NCBI RefSeq assembly: GCF_014595995.2
Contig: NZ_CP063989.1
Location: 2,108,001 to 2,172,000 of the forward strand
Length of the DNA stretch: 64,000 nt
Direction: 5' to 3'
DNA from: Actinomyces respiraculi
GTDB lineage: Bacteria > Actinomycetota > Actinomycetes > Actinomycetales > Actinomycetaceae
Part shown: in pieces, positions 8,443 through 19,543 of the stretch
How the letters are laid out: the number at the start of each line of letters is the position of its first letter
How positions within the stretch are numbered: the first letter of the stretch is position 1
Notes under the pieces: model-generated
The model's database searches: none
The model's input: the letters and a program-made list of their open reading frames with translations, nothing else
Told to the model about the DNA's origin: nothing
Position numbers and translations under genes: made by a program

Positions 8443-9390
8443 TCAATGGGTGATTCGAGTGCCTGCGTTGCCTTCCAGTGCGTCCTGGAGGGCCTCAAGA
8501 GAGGTGATGATGGCGCGCTCGCCGCCTTCAGCCAGGAAACTGAGCGCGGATTCGATCTTGGGTGCCATGGAGCCCGCGCCGAACTGCCCGTCAGCCAGAT
8601 AGGACGCGGCCTCCTCGACCGTCATGGTGTCCAGGGCCCGCTGATCCGGGGTGTTGAAGCTCAGGCAGACCTGGTCCACCGCCGTGCAGATGACGAGGTC
8701 CTTGACCCCCAGGCAGGAGGCCAGCAGCGCGGAGGCGAGGTCCTTGTCGATGACGGCCTCGACGCCGACGAGCTCATCGTCCTGGCGGCGCACCGGGATA
8801 CCCCCGCCTCCGCAAGCGATGACCAGGCTCCCCGAGTCCACGAGTGTCTTGACGACGTCCCGCTCGATAATCTCCACGGGCGAGGGCGAGGGGACCACCC
8901 GGCGCCAGCCGCGTCCGGCGTCCTCGCGGACCTCCCAGCCGTCCCTCTCCTGGTGCGCGCGCGCCTCGGCCTCGGTCATGAAGGAGCCCACGGGCTTGGA
9001 GGGCGAGGCGAAGGCCGGGTCCTGGGGGTCCACGACCGTCTGGGTGACGACGGCCGCCACCTCGCGATGGATGCCGCGCCGGGCCAGGCAGTTGCGCAGG
9101 CTCCGGGAGAACAGGTACCCGGTGGCGCCCTGGGTGTCGGCTCCCAGGACGTCGAGGGGAAGGGGAGGCAAGTCGGCCTGGGCGAGTTCGGCCCTCCGAA
9201 GCAGGAAGCCGACCTGGGGCCCGTTGCCGTGGGTGATGATCGGGGTGTAGCCCTCCTCAACCAGGGAGGCGATGCGCTCGCAGGCCTCCCGGACGGCTTC
9301 TGCCTGGTCCCCCACGGAGATCCGCTTCGGGTCCTTGATCAGGGCGTTGCCTCCGACGGCGATGACGATGGCGCGAGTGCTGGAGCTCAT
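8443..9390 (-). CDS. arcC: Carbamate kinase
   Basis: 315 aa amino-acid kinase family. IVIAVGGNALIKD at the N-terminus, ITHGNGPQVGFLLRRAEL, IACGGGGIPV with the carbamate-kinase KDLASALLA block, and a C-terminal GSMAPKIESALSFL are all as expected. It converts ADP plus carbamoyl phosphate to ATP, CO2 and ammonia. Start at ATG 9390 after AAAGGA. There is no arginine deiminase or catabolic OTCase nearby, so its carbamoyl phosphate probably comes from the ATCase-like enzyme at 4442-5437, making allantoin use energy-yielding. The closest functional analogues would be E. coli YqeA or AllK. The symbol is for the family; allK would suit the context. Confidence 0.92.
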   Translation of the reverse strand: MSSSTRAIVIAVGGNALIKDPKRISVGDQAEAVREACERIASLVEEGYTPIITHGNGPQVGFLLRRAELAQADLPPLPLDVLGADTQGATGYLFSRSLRNCLARRGIHREVAAVVTQTVVDPQDPAFASPSKPVGSFMTEAEARAHQERDGWEVREDAGRGWRRVVPSPSPVEIIERDVVKTLVDSGSLVIACGGGGIPVRRQDDELVGVEAVIDKDLASALLASCLGVKDLVICTAVDQVCLSFNTPDQRALDTMTVEEAASYLADGQFGAGSMAPKIESALSFLAEGGERAIITSLEALQDALEGNAGTRITH

Positions 9391-9407
9391 GGGGATTCCT
9401 TTCCTGC

Positions 9408-10145
9408 TTACTGCTGGGCGGAGTGTCGGACAGACAGCGGCCAACCGCTGATCCGCTTGGGTCGGGGAGGCGCGTAGGTGCGGGACTTGGAGGTGGACGC
9501 CCCCAGGGCCGCCAGGCTCTCGGCAAGCACAACGGCGCTGGTGACGCCGTCGACGACGGGCACCCCCAGCTCCTGGGTGAGGCGCTCGTCCAGACCGGCC
9601 ATGCCGCCGCAGCCCAGGACGATGACCTCGGCCCGGTCCTGCTCGACGGCCTGGCGGGCCTGGAGGATGATTGCTTGCGCCGCTCGGTCGGCGTCCTCCA
9701 GCTCCAGGACGCCCAGGCCGGTGGAGCGCACCGAGGCGCAGTGCTCCTGCAGGCCGAAGCTCAACAGGCGGTCCTCGATGAGGGGGACCGCCCGGTCCAG
9801 GGTGGTCACCACCGAGTAGCGGTACCCCAGGAGCATGGCGATATGGGCGGCGGCCTCGGTGATGTCGACGACCGGGACGTCGAGGAGCTCCATGAGCCCC
9901 TCTTTGCCGTGCTCGCCGAAGCCAGCCAGGATCACGGCGTCGAAGTCGCCGTCGTAGGTGATCACGGCGTCCATGACTGCGACGGCCGCAAGGTAGGACT
10001 CGAAGTTGCCCTCGACCGAGTCCGCCCCGACGGCCGGGGTGAGTTCGATGATCTGGGTGTCATCGCGCGCCACCGAGCGTGCAGCGGCACCGATGCTGCG
10101 GGTCATTGATGCAGTGGTATTGACATTGACTGCGAGGATCTTCAT
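9408..10145 (-). CDS. Asp/Glu/hydantoin racemase family protein lacking the first catalytic cysteine
   Basis: 245 aa. MKILAVNVNTTASMT at the N-terminus and the VIVLGCGGMAG motif (Cys179) place it in the Asp/Glu/hydantoin racemase family, where two cysteines near residues 75 and 180 act as the acid/base pair. Here the first site reads ILAGFGEHGKEGL, with Gly75 where ACFGDPG is usual. A conventional two-cysteine allantoin racemase mechanism is therefore doubtful. It is the first gene of the operon. Either it has a different acid at the first site, works as an isomerase with other chemistry, or is a degenerate racemase. Start ATG 10145 has only a weak GAGAG site. Confidence 0.75.
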   Translation of the reverse strand: MKILAVNVNTTASMTRSIGAAARSVARDDTQIIELTPAVGADSVEGNFESYLAAVAVMDAVITYDGDFDAVILAGFGEHGKEGLMELLDVPVVDITEAAAHIAMLLGYRYSVVTTLDRAVPLIEDRLLSFGLQEHCASVRSTGLGVLELEDADRAAQAIILQARQAVEQDRAEVIVLGCGGMAGLDERLTQELGVPVVDGVTSAVVLAESLAALGASTSKSRTYAPPRPKRISGWPLSVRHSAQQ

Positions 10146-10312
10146 CGTTCCGCGCTCTCTGGCCTCTCGACGGGGCCTTCCGGGATCGGATGCGCCGCGA
10201 CGCACGTCACGAACATTTCTCTGAGGTCAGTGCTCTGAGGTGTTGTTAAGTACAGCATATCTCACACCTGCTCGCAAGGCCTTCGACGAATTCGCTTGCA
10301 CTCGGTCAGCGG
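10146..10312 (-). promoter_or_regulatory. Probable promoter region of the allantoin operon with an 8-bp direct repeat
   Basis: This is the only long gap upstream of the operon, so its promoter should be here. CTCTGAGG occurs at 10219-10226 and again at 10233-10240, 14 bp apart, a spacing that fits a regulator bound to one face of the helix. An AT-richer patch (TTGTTAAGTACAGCATAT, plus strand 10243-10260) is the best place for a -10 element, but I cannot fix the hexamers. Confidence 0.35.
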
Positions 10313-10457
10313 CGCCCGGCGCACGCAGCCCCGCTGCACCACGACGGACTACTCAGGCGCCTCCAACCAACTACGCCCGGCGCACGCAGCCCGCTACCCC
10401 CTTGAACGACCACTCCCTCTCGGCCGCGTAACTACGCCCGGCGCGTGCAACCCCGCT
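10313..10457. repeat. Three ~23-bp repeats at 61-bp spacing
   Basis: CGCCCGGCGC followed by (A/G)(C/T)GCA and CCCCGCT occurs at 10313-10335, 10374-10395 and 10435-10457, giving a constant 61-bp period. The ~38-bp stretches between them are unrelated to each other. Repeats 1 and 3 differ at several positions. No cas gene is in the window. I see no coding sequence in this stretch. Confidence 0.6.
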
Positions 10458-10759
10458 ACCTTGTCGGTGGTTGCCAACCGAAGGAGTGCTGGTGGCTGAG
10501 CCGGCGGTGCGCACGCGCGGTGGCCTGGTGGCGGCCGGGACCCCAGCCAGCACGGAGCACCGCGTGGCGCACCCCGTGCACGCAAGCAGCTGTGCGCGTG
10601 GACCCGCCCAGCCCGGCTGCGAGGACCTGACCTGGCAGTGCCCGTGCTGATGGCGCGCGGGTCCTGGCAGCCCGCCACCCACAGGGGGGTGATGAGGCCA
10701 CACCCCCCTCGCGCCCAGCGGGCGGCAGAGCGGCCCGGGCCCCAAGAGACGATCACGGT

Positions 10760-11112
10760 GAGTGGTCGATGAACCGGGTCATCTCCTCGTGGGGCGGCCT
10801 GGCTCCGCCGCGAACAACACCGGTGCCCCTGCGCACAATCTCGCCCACGCGCCACAGCCCTGGGTCCTCCTGGCCCAGCCGACGCGGCCGGCACACCTGT
10901 TCAGACTCGCCGGTGCTCACACCAGGGGGGCCTCGCCCTCATCGAGGCGGTTGTGCTTCCACCAGCTGCGCAGGGTGTGCGCGCAGAATCCCGCCCAGGG
11001 CCTGGCCCACTCCGGTGCAAGCAACCCAGCCGGAGCACTGCCCGGCACTAACACGTTCCTCGACGAGCCGCAACGCCCCCGCCCTGAACCCGAGGGCGTA
11101 CACCTGGGGCAT
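10760..11112 (-). pseudogene. Decayed IS3-family transposase OrfA with start of OrfB
   Basis: From ATG 11112, preceded by a good AAGGAGG site, the minus strand reads MPQVYALGFRAGALRLVEER, then CSGWVACTGVGQALGG, which follows the IS3 OrfA pattern (MPxxYSxEFRxRALRLVEER...). The frame then slips near 10970 into RAHTLRSWWKHNRLDEGE and a GVSTEES-like segment, and ends at EEMTRFIDHSP, which looks like the start of OrfB (MxxFIDEHR). There is at least one frameshift, and the catalytic DDE part is unrecognisable. Weak OrfB-like similarity may continue to about 10450. I see no clean terminal inverted repeats. It is a fossil insertion marking this gap as a site of past transposition. Confidence 0.65.
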
Positions 11113-11208
11113 GCTCCGATCCTCCTTGAGGAAGCAGGTCGGAACAAAACCCAGGACGCTTCAGCCGGCATCCGTCGTGGCCCGCAAAGGACTCGACTAC
11201 TGCCATCG

Positions 11209-11443
11209 ATCTCGTTCCTCAGGTTCTGATCTCGTTCCCCACAAGTCGATCTCGCTCCTCAACCGAACGAGATCGAGCGCTGAGGAACGAGATGAACGGG
11301 CGAGGAACGAGATGGATGGGCAAGGCACGGGGGCGAGGAACGAGATGGATGGGCAAGGCACGGGGGCGAGGCACGAGATGAACGGGCGGGTGGAACGCTG
11401 AGGCACGAGATGGACGGCCGGGTGGAGCGCTGGGGAACGAGAT
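11209..11443. repeat. Ten-copy GAACGAGAT box array, three inverted and seven direct
   Basis: The box GG(A/C)ACGAGAT appears on the minus strand at 11209-11218, 11229-11238 and 11249-11258 (as ATCTCG(T/C)TCC), then on the plus strand at 11265-11273, 11284-11293, 11304-11313, 11337-11346, 11370-11379, 11402-11411 and 11434-11443. Steps are 20, 20 and 16, then 19-20, 20, 33, 33, 32 and 32 bp. The longer steps contain near-copies of GGATGGGCAAGGCACGGGGG. It lies 50 bp beyond the 3' end of the ATP synthase operon. No convincing reading frame covers it. Confidence 0.8.
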
Positions 11444-11494
11444 GGACGGGCAGGGACCTGCACGTCGGGTCACCGGGCGGGCTGGCGCCCCCGC

Positions 11495-11899
11495 TCAGAA
11501 GAGCCGCGGCTGACTGGGGGCCGCGGCCTCGAGCCAGGCAACCAGCGCCGAGTGGGAGTCCTCGAGCATGGCGAGCTCGAGCCTCTGGCCGCCGACCGTG
11601 CAGCTGACGTCGATGATGCGCCCGTCCGCACCCCGCGGGCGCGAGTCGGTGATCTCGAAGACCTCGCGGGGCAAGCGGTAGCGCGGCCACGGGCTGAGGG
11701 ACACAAGCCGGTGCCAGGCGATGGCCTCGTCACCGAAGGCGGCGACCCCGCTCATGAGCCGCTCGGTCCCCGCCGGGCGCAGCGCACACTCGAAGGAGCC
11801 CACCCTGGAAGCCAGGATGCGGAGCCTGACGAGGAAGGCGACGGCGAGCAGGAGCACAAGGGCAATCAGCCCCAGCACGCACCACCCCGCCGTCGCCAT
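11495..11899 (-). CDS. DUF2550 membrane protein closing the ATP synthase operon
   Basis: 134 aa with one N-terminal membrane segment (GWCVLGLIALVLLLAVAFLV) followed by a soluble domain: FECALRPAG, AIAWHRLVSLSPWPRYRLPR and a C-terminal LEDSHSALVAWLEAA. This is the DUF2550 pattern, and the gene has the same place (immediately after atpC) in mycobacteria and other actinobacteria. ATG 11899 lies one base beyond the atpC stop, so the two are coupled. Function is unknown; conserved linkage suggests something connected to ATP synthase assembly or the membrane, which is inference. Confidence 0.8.
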   Translation of the reverse strand: MATAGWCVLGLIALVLLLAVAFLVRLRILASRVGSFECALRPAGTERLMSGVAAFGDEAIAWHRLVSLSPWPRYRLPREVFEITDSRPRGADGRIIDVSCTVGGQRLELAMLEDSHSALVAWLEAAAPSQPRLF

Positions 11900-11900
11900 C

Positions 11901-12245
11901 TCAGTCCAGGTCCCCGGACGCGGTGTCCACCACGCGCTCGGCCAAGAGGTCGAAGTCCGCAGCGGTACCTGTGATCTCGTCCCCGATGCGGTCCGCAGCG
12001 ACGGTGACGACGTCGTGGTCCACCGAACAGAAGCCGCCGGCCACCTCGAGGCGCTCGACGGTGCCATCGAGCAGCGTCACGCGCACGGTGCCGCGTCCCA
12101 GGAGGGCGAGGATCGGCTGGCGCCCGGGCAGGACGCCCAGCTCGCCGTCGGCCAACGGCACCGAGACACTGGCGGCCTCACCGGCGAAGGCGGTGCCGCC
12201 GTGCCGGGAGACGACCTCGACTACGAGCGTGCGGGAGGAGCTCAT
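11901..12245 (-). CDS. atpC: F1F0 ATP synthase subunit epsilon, short form
   Basis: 114 aa. The N-terminal ten-stranded beta-sandwich is complete (LVVEVVSRHGGTAFAGEAASVSVPLADGELGVLPGRQPILALL ... VAGGFCSVDHDVVTVAAD), but only about 30 residues follow, compared with the ~50-residue helical hairpin in E. coli. The inhibitory C-terminal domain is thus strongly reduced, as in several actinobacteria. It forms part of the central stalk of the ATP synthase. ATG 12245 lies 17 bp after the atpD stop. The acidic tail ASGDLD is the only remnant of the second helix. Confidence 0.93.
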   Translation of the reverse strand: MSSSRTLVVEVVSRHGGTAFAGEAASVSVPLADGELGVLPGRQPILALLGRGTVRVTLLDGTVERLEVAGGFCSVDHDVVTVAADRIGDEITGTAADFDLLAERVVDTASGDLD

Positions 12246-12261
12246 CTGCGTGCCCCCGTGC

Positions 12262-14705
<2,444 letters not shown>

Positions 14706-14706
14706 G

Positions 14707-16338
<1,632 letters not shown>

Positions 16339-16396
16339 CTGTCGTCTCCTTGTCTTCGTGGAATGCCGTGTGGCGGGTGTCTGTGGGGCGGTGGGC

Positions 16397-17212
16397 TCAG
16401 CCCACCAGGGCGCTGCGCAGACCCTGGACGGACGAGCGCACGGTGGAGTCGATGACGGTGTCACGCATGGTGATCTTGACCCCGCCGACGACCTGCGGAT
16501 CGATGACGGTGTTGAGCTCGACCTCTGTGCCCGCACGGCGGGTCAGCAGGGTGCGCAGGCGCTCCTCCTGGGCCGTGGTCATGGGCACCGCGGTGACGAC
16601 GTCGGCGATGACGCGCTGCTGCATGGCGGCGGCGAGCTCGGTGACGCGACGCAGGTTGGCGGGCACGCCGCCCTCGGCGCCGTGGTACACGCACCAGGTC
16701 AACAGGCTCAGGGCCGTGGCGCTCAGGTGGGGGCCGAAGACCCGGTGTGCCAGGGCCACACGCGTCTCGGTCGCGGTGCGGCGTGAGGGGGCGAGGGCGG
16801 TGCGCAGCTCGCGGTTGCCTTTGAGCACGTCGGTGACGTCGAAGAGCTCCTGCTCAACGGCCTCGATGGTGCCGCCACTGCGGGCCCCGGACAGGATGGC
16901 CTCGATGCCCAGGTCGTGCAGGGCACTGACGAGGTCGACCGGCCGGGACCAGCGTCCGCGCACGAGCGACTGGAGCAGCGCGACGACACGCTCGTCGGCC
17001 CGGTCGGTGAACAGGCGCGCCGCGAGGGCGGCCTTGTCATCGGCGGAGCGTCCGGGGTCGGTCAGGGGCCCACGCAGGGGGTTGACTGCGATGAGGTGGG
17101 CGACCAGGAGGATCTGCTCACCGAGCTCGAGGCCCTGCGCGCCGGCGGCGAGCAGGACGGGGTCCCACGCCTGGCTCGCGGCGGTCCTGGAGGCGGCGGT
17201 GCCAGTGTTCAC
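16397..17212 (-). CDS. atpH: F1F0 ATP synthase subunit delta, actinobacterial long form
   Basis: 271 aa, about 90 residues longer than the E. coli delta subunit, as is usual in actinobacteria. The conserved C-terminal segment ([39 protein letters not shown]) identifies it. It joins F1 to the peripheral stalk. GTG 17212 overlaps the atpF stop by four bases (GTGA), so translation is coupled. It is not fused to a b subunit, unlike the mycobacterial arrangement. Confidence 0.93.
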   Translation of the reverse strand: MNTGTAASRTAASQAWDPVLLAAGAQGLELGEQILLVAHLIAVNPLRGPLTDPGRSADDKAALAARLFTDRADERVVALLQSLVRGRWSRPVDLVSALHDLGIEAILSGARSGGTIEAVEQELFDVTDVLKGNRELRTALAPSRRTATETRVALAHRVFGPHLSATALSLLTWCVYHGAEGGVPANLRRVTELAAAMQQRVIADVVTAVPMTTAQEERLRTLLTRRAGTEVELNTVIDPQVVGGVKITMRDTVIDSTVRSSVQGLRSALVG

Positions 17213-17808
17213 CGGGACTCCCCCGTGGCGCCGGCGGCCACCGAGGTGGTCTGGGCGTCAAGCTCGTCGAGGAAGCGGTCGATGACGCGGCCGGACAGCG
17301 CGGTGTCCGTCAGCTGCTCACCGACGATCTTCTCAGCGAGGGTGGAGGCGAGCAGACCGACGTCGGTACGCAGGCTGATCTGGGCGGCCTGCTTGTCCGC
17401 GTCGATCTGGCGCTTGGCGGCGTCGACGATGCGGGCGGCCTCGGCCTGGGCCTCGGTGCGCGCGGCGGCGACGATCTCCTTGGCCTCGGCCTGAGCGGAG
17501 TCGCGCAGGGAGGAGGCCTCGCGTCGAGCGTCCTCGACGATGCGGGCGGCCCGGAGCTCGGCGTCCTTCTGGTCCCCCTTGGCCTTCTCGGTCAGGGCCA
17601 GGCCCTCTTCGATGGTCCGGGTGCGCTCGTCGAGCACCGCGTTGAAACGGGGCAGGGCGTACGTGATGAGCACGACGGCGATGAGCGCGAAGGCGACCGT
17701 TCCCCAGATGAGGTCCGGGAGGTGGGGGATGAACAGGCCGATGCCCTCGGGTGCACCGCTCGCCGGGAGCACGGTGGCGAGCACGGGGCCCGCGGTAGCG
17801 ATGGTCAC
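17209..17808 (-). CDS. atpF: F1F0 ATP synthase subunit b
   Basis: 199 aa from GTG 17808. One membrane helix near residues 33-53 (LIWGTVAFALIAVVLITYALP), then a long charged coiled coil (RFNAVLDERTRTIEEGLALTEKAKGDQKDAELRAARIVEDA...) forming the peripheral stalk. The N-terminal segment VTIATAGPVLATVLPASGAPE is an unusually long periplasmic leader. It lies 14 bp after atpE and overlaps atpH by four bases. Confidence 0.93.
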   Translation of the reverse strand: MTIATAGPVLATVLPASGAPEGIGLFIPHLPDLIWGTVAFALIAVVLITYALPRFNAVLDERTRTIEEGLALTEKAKGDQKDAELRAARIVEDARREASSLRDSAQAEAKEIVAAARTEAQAEAARIVDAAKRQIDADKQAAQISLRTDVGLLASTLAEKIVGEQLTDTALSGRVIDRFLDELDAQTTSVAAGATGESR

Positions 17809-17822
17809 GGCGGGGCCTTCGG

Positions 17823-18032
17823 TCAGAAGACGAAGCCGGCGGCGAAGCCGAGCAGACCGAGGGCCTCGATGAGGGCGGCACCGATGAACATGTTGGTGCG
17901 CAGGGCGCCGGCGACCTCGGGCTGGCGGGCGGTGCCCTCCTGGGTCTTGGCCACAACCATGCCGATGCCCAGGCCAGGGCCAAGGGTGGCGAGGGCGTAA
18001 CCGATGACGGTGATCGAGCCGGTGATGTTCAT
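17823..18032 (-). CDS. atpE: F1F0 ATP synthase subunit c
   Basis: 69 aa, two membrane helices joined by the polar loop with ARQPE. The ion-carrying carboxylate is Glu56 in FIGAALIEALGLLGF. The first helix has LGPGLGIGM, with no visible Na+-specific Gln/Glu pair in helix 1, so proton coupling is more likely. Multiple copies form the membrane rotor ring. ATG 18032 follows an AAGGAGACACC site. Confidence 0.96.
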   Translation of the reverse strand: MNITGSITVIGYALATLGPGLGIGMVVAKTQEGTARQPEVAGALRTNMFIGAALIEALGLLGFAAGFVF

Positions 18033-18109
18033 GGTGTCTCCTTGTAGTGGTGGCCGCCCGGGGGCGGGAGGCGTGGCGGTCGGGATCCGGCGGGCGGGTC
18101 CCGACCGGG

Positions 18110-18949
18110 TCAGTGGACGTGGACGGACGAGTCGATGTAGACGGCGGTGAGCAGAGTGAAGATGTAGGCCTGCAGGGCGGCGATGAAGGACTCCAGCAGG
18201 ACGAAGGCGATGCCGGCCGCGAGGGTGACCACACCGGCGGCCTTGAACTCAGCGGAGGCGTAGACGAACAGGAAGTTCGTGCCGATGAAGCACAGGCTCA
18301 GCAGCAGGTGCCCGGAGATCATGTTCGCCATCAGACGGATGGTGAGCGTGAGCGGTCGCAGGACGAGGTTGGAGAGGAACTCGATGGGGATGATGAGCGG
18401 GGCCAGGAAGCCGGGCACACCGGAGGGCATGACCGAGCCCTTGAGGAACGTGCCGACCCCATTGGCCCGGATGCCCGCGTAGATGAAGACGACGTAGGAC
18501 ACGAGGGCGAAGATCAGGGGCATGCCGACGACGCCGGTGGAGGCGATCTGAAGGCCGGGGATGACGCCGGAGATGTTGAGGAAGAGGATTCCCAGGAACA
18601 TGGCGGTGAGCACGGGCGCGTACTGGGTGCCGTACTTCTTGCCCAGGATCTCCTCGGCGATGTTGACGCGCACGAAGCCGATCATCATCTCCAGGACGTT
18701 CTGGAGGCGTCCGGGCACGAGCCGGGCGCGTGCGGCACCGATGCCGAAGACGAGCACGAGGGCCACCGCCATGACCAGGCGGACCATCATGACCCGGTTC
18801 ATCTCAAAGGGGGTGCCGAGGAAGGCGAAGGGCTCGGGGTAGAAGTCGTCGATCGACGGCGGGGTGAAGCCACCATCACCGTGGGACATCGGCAGGCGGG
18901 CACCGACGACCGCCGTCAGGCTCGCGGTGAGGCTCGCGCTCGTGATCAC
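18110..18949 (-). CDS. atpB: F1F0 ATP synthase subunit a
   Basis: 279 aa from GTG 18949, immediately after AAGGAGG. Five to six membrane segments; the proton-channel helix contains the essential arginine in LRPLTLTIRLMANMISGHLL, and the last helix LESFIAALQAYIFTLLTAVYI is typical. It forms the stator side of the proton path against the c-ring. The 150-bp gap upstream to atpI is the largest in the operon and may hold an internal promoter (a possible -10 TAGGCT at 19005-19010 on the minus strand). Confidence 0.96.
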   Translation of the reverse strand: MITSASLTASLTAVVGARLPMSHGDGGFTPPSIDDFYPEPFAFLGTPFEMNRVMMVRLVMAVALVLVFGIGAARARLVPGRLQNVLEMMIGFVRVNIAEEILGKKYGTQYAPVLTAMFLGILFLNISGVIPGLQIASTGVVGMPLIFALVSYVVFIYAGIRANGVGTFLKGSVMPSGVPGFLAPLIIPIEFLSNLVLRPLTLTIRLMANMISGHLLLSLCFIGTNFLFVYASAEFKAAGVVTLAAGIAFVLLESFIAALQAYIFTLLTAVYIDSSVHVH

Positions 18950-19099
18950 CAGACCTCCTTGTTCATGGGCGCTGTCGTCTCTCGGGGCGGCCCGCGCCAA
19001 CCATAGCCTAGGTCGCAGGTCCCTGTGACACAGCCTCCGACGGCCCAACCGTCCGTGCGGCAGGCCTGTGAATGGACGGTTCAGCCGACGCCTGGGACC

Positions 19100-19543
19100 T
19101 CAGTCCTGCGGACGGGACATGGGCTCGACGGTGAGGGTCCGGCCGGTCGCCAGTGTGACGATCTCGACACCGGTGACGGCCAGCAGCACCACCGCCAGGG
19201 GCACGAAGAACCACACCGGGTCGATGCTCTCGCGGTGGGGTCCGAGCAGGAGCACAACCGCGATCATGACGGCGACCTTGCCCGCGAAGGAGAGCATGAC
19301 GCCACTGGAGGCGAGCAGGGGGTAGCGCTCCCACGGGAACCACAGGGCGAGCGCAGTGAGGGCGGTCAGGGCGGCCCCGGCTCCGGCGCCCCACAGCGCC
19401 CCGGTCCAGGCCCCTGCCCCGCTCAGGGCCCCGGCGGCGAGGCTGAGGGCGACGAGGACACCGCCCACAATGGCCACGCGCCGGGCGGCGGTGCGGAAGA
19501 CCTGCCCGTGGGTCTCGATGACGGGGCGCGGAGACCGGCTCAC
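19100..19543 (-). CDS. AtpI-like small membrane protein
   Basis: 147 aa with four hydrophobic segments (AIVGGVLVALSLAAGALSG, TGALWGAGAGAALTALTALAL, LLASSGVMLSFAGKVAVMIAVVLLL, PVWFFVPLAVVLLAVTGVEIV). Position between wecA and atpB and topology match the AtpI/Rv1303-type protein of actinobacterial atp operons, thought to help c-ring assembly. GTG 19543 follows AAGGAGGAG and overlaps the wecA stop by four bases (GTGA). Sequence conservation in this family is weak, so the assignment leans on position and topology. Confidence 0.75.
   Translation of the reverse strand: MSRSPRPVIETHGQVFRTAARRVAIVGGVLVALSLAAGALSGAGAWTGALWGAGAGAALTALTALALWFPWERYPLLASSGVMLSFAGKVAVMIAVVLLLGPHRESIDPVWFFVPLAVVLLAVTGVEIVTLATGRTLTVEPMSRPQD

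Noticed and set aside
10313..10457. CRISPR array
   Set aside because: Only three repeats, which differ from one another, and no cas genes in the window. Kept as a repeat.
11197..11473. Small proteins with CPSISFLA-type repeats on the minus strand across the GAACGAGAT array
   Set aside because: The peptide repeats simply follow the DNA repeats; no ribosome site, no conserved domain and two frames equally open.
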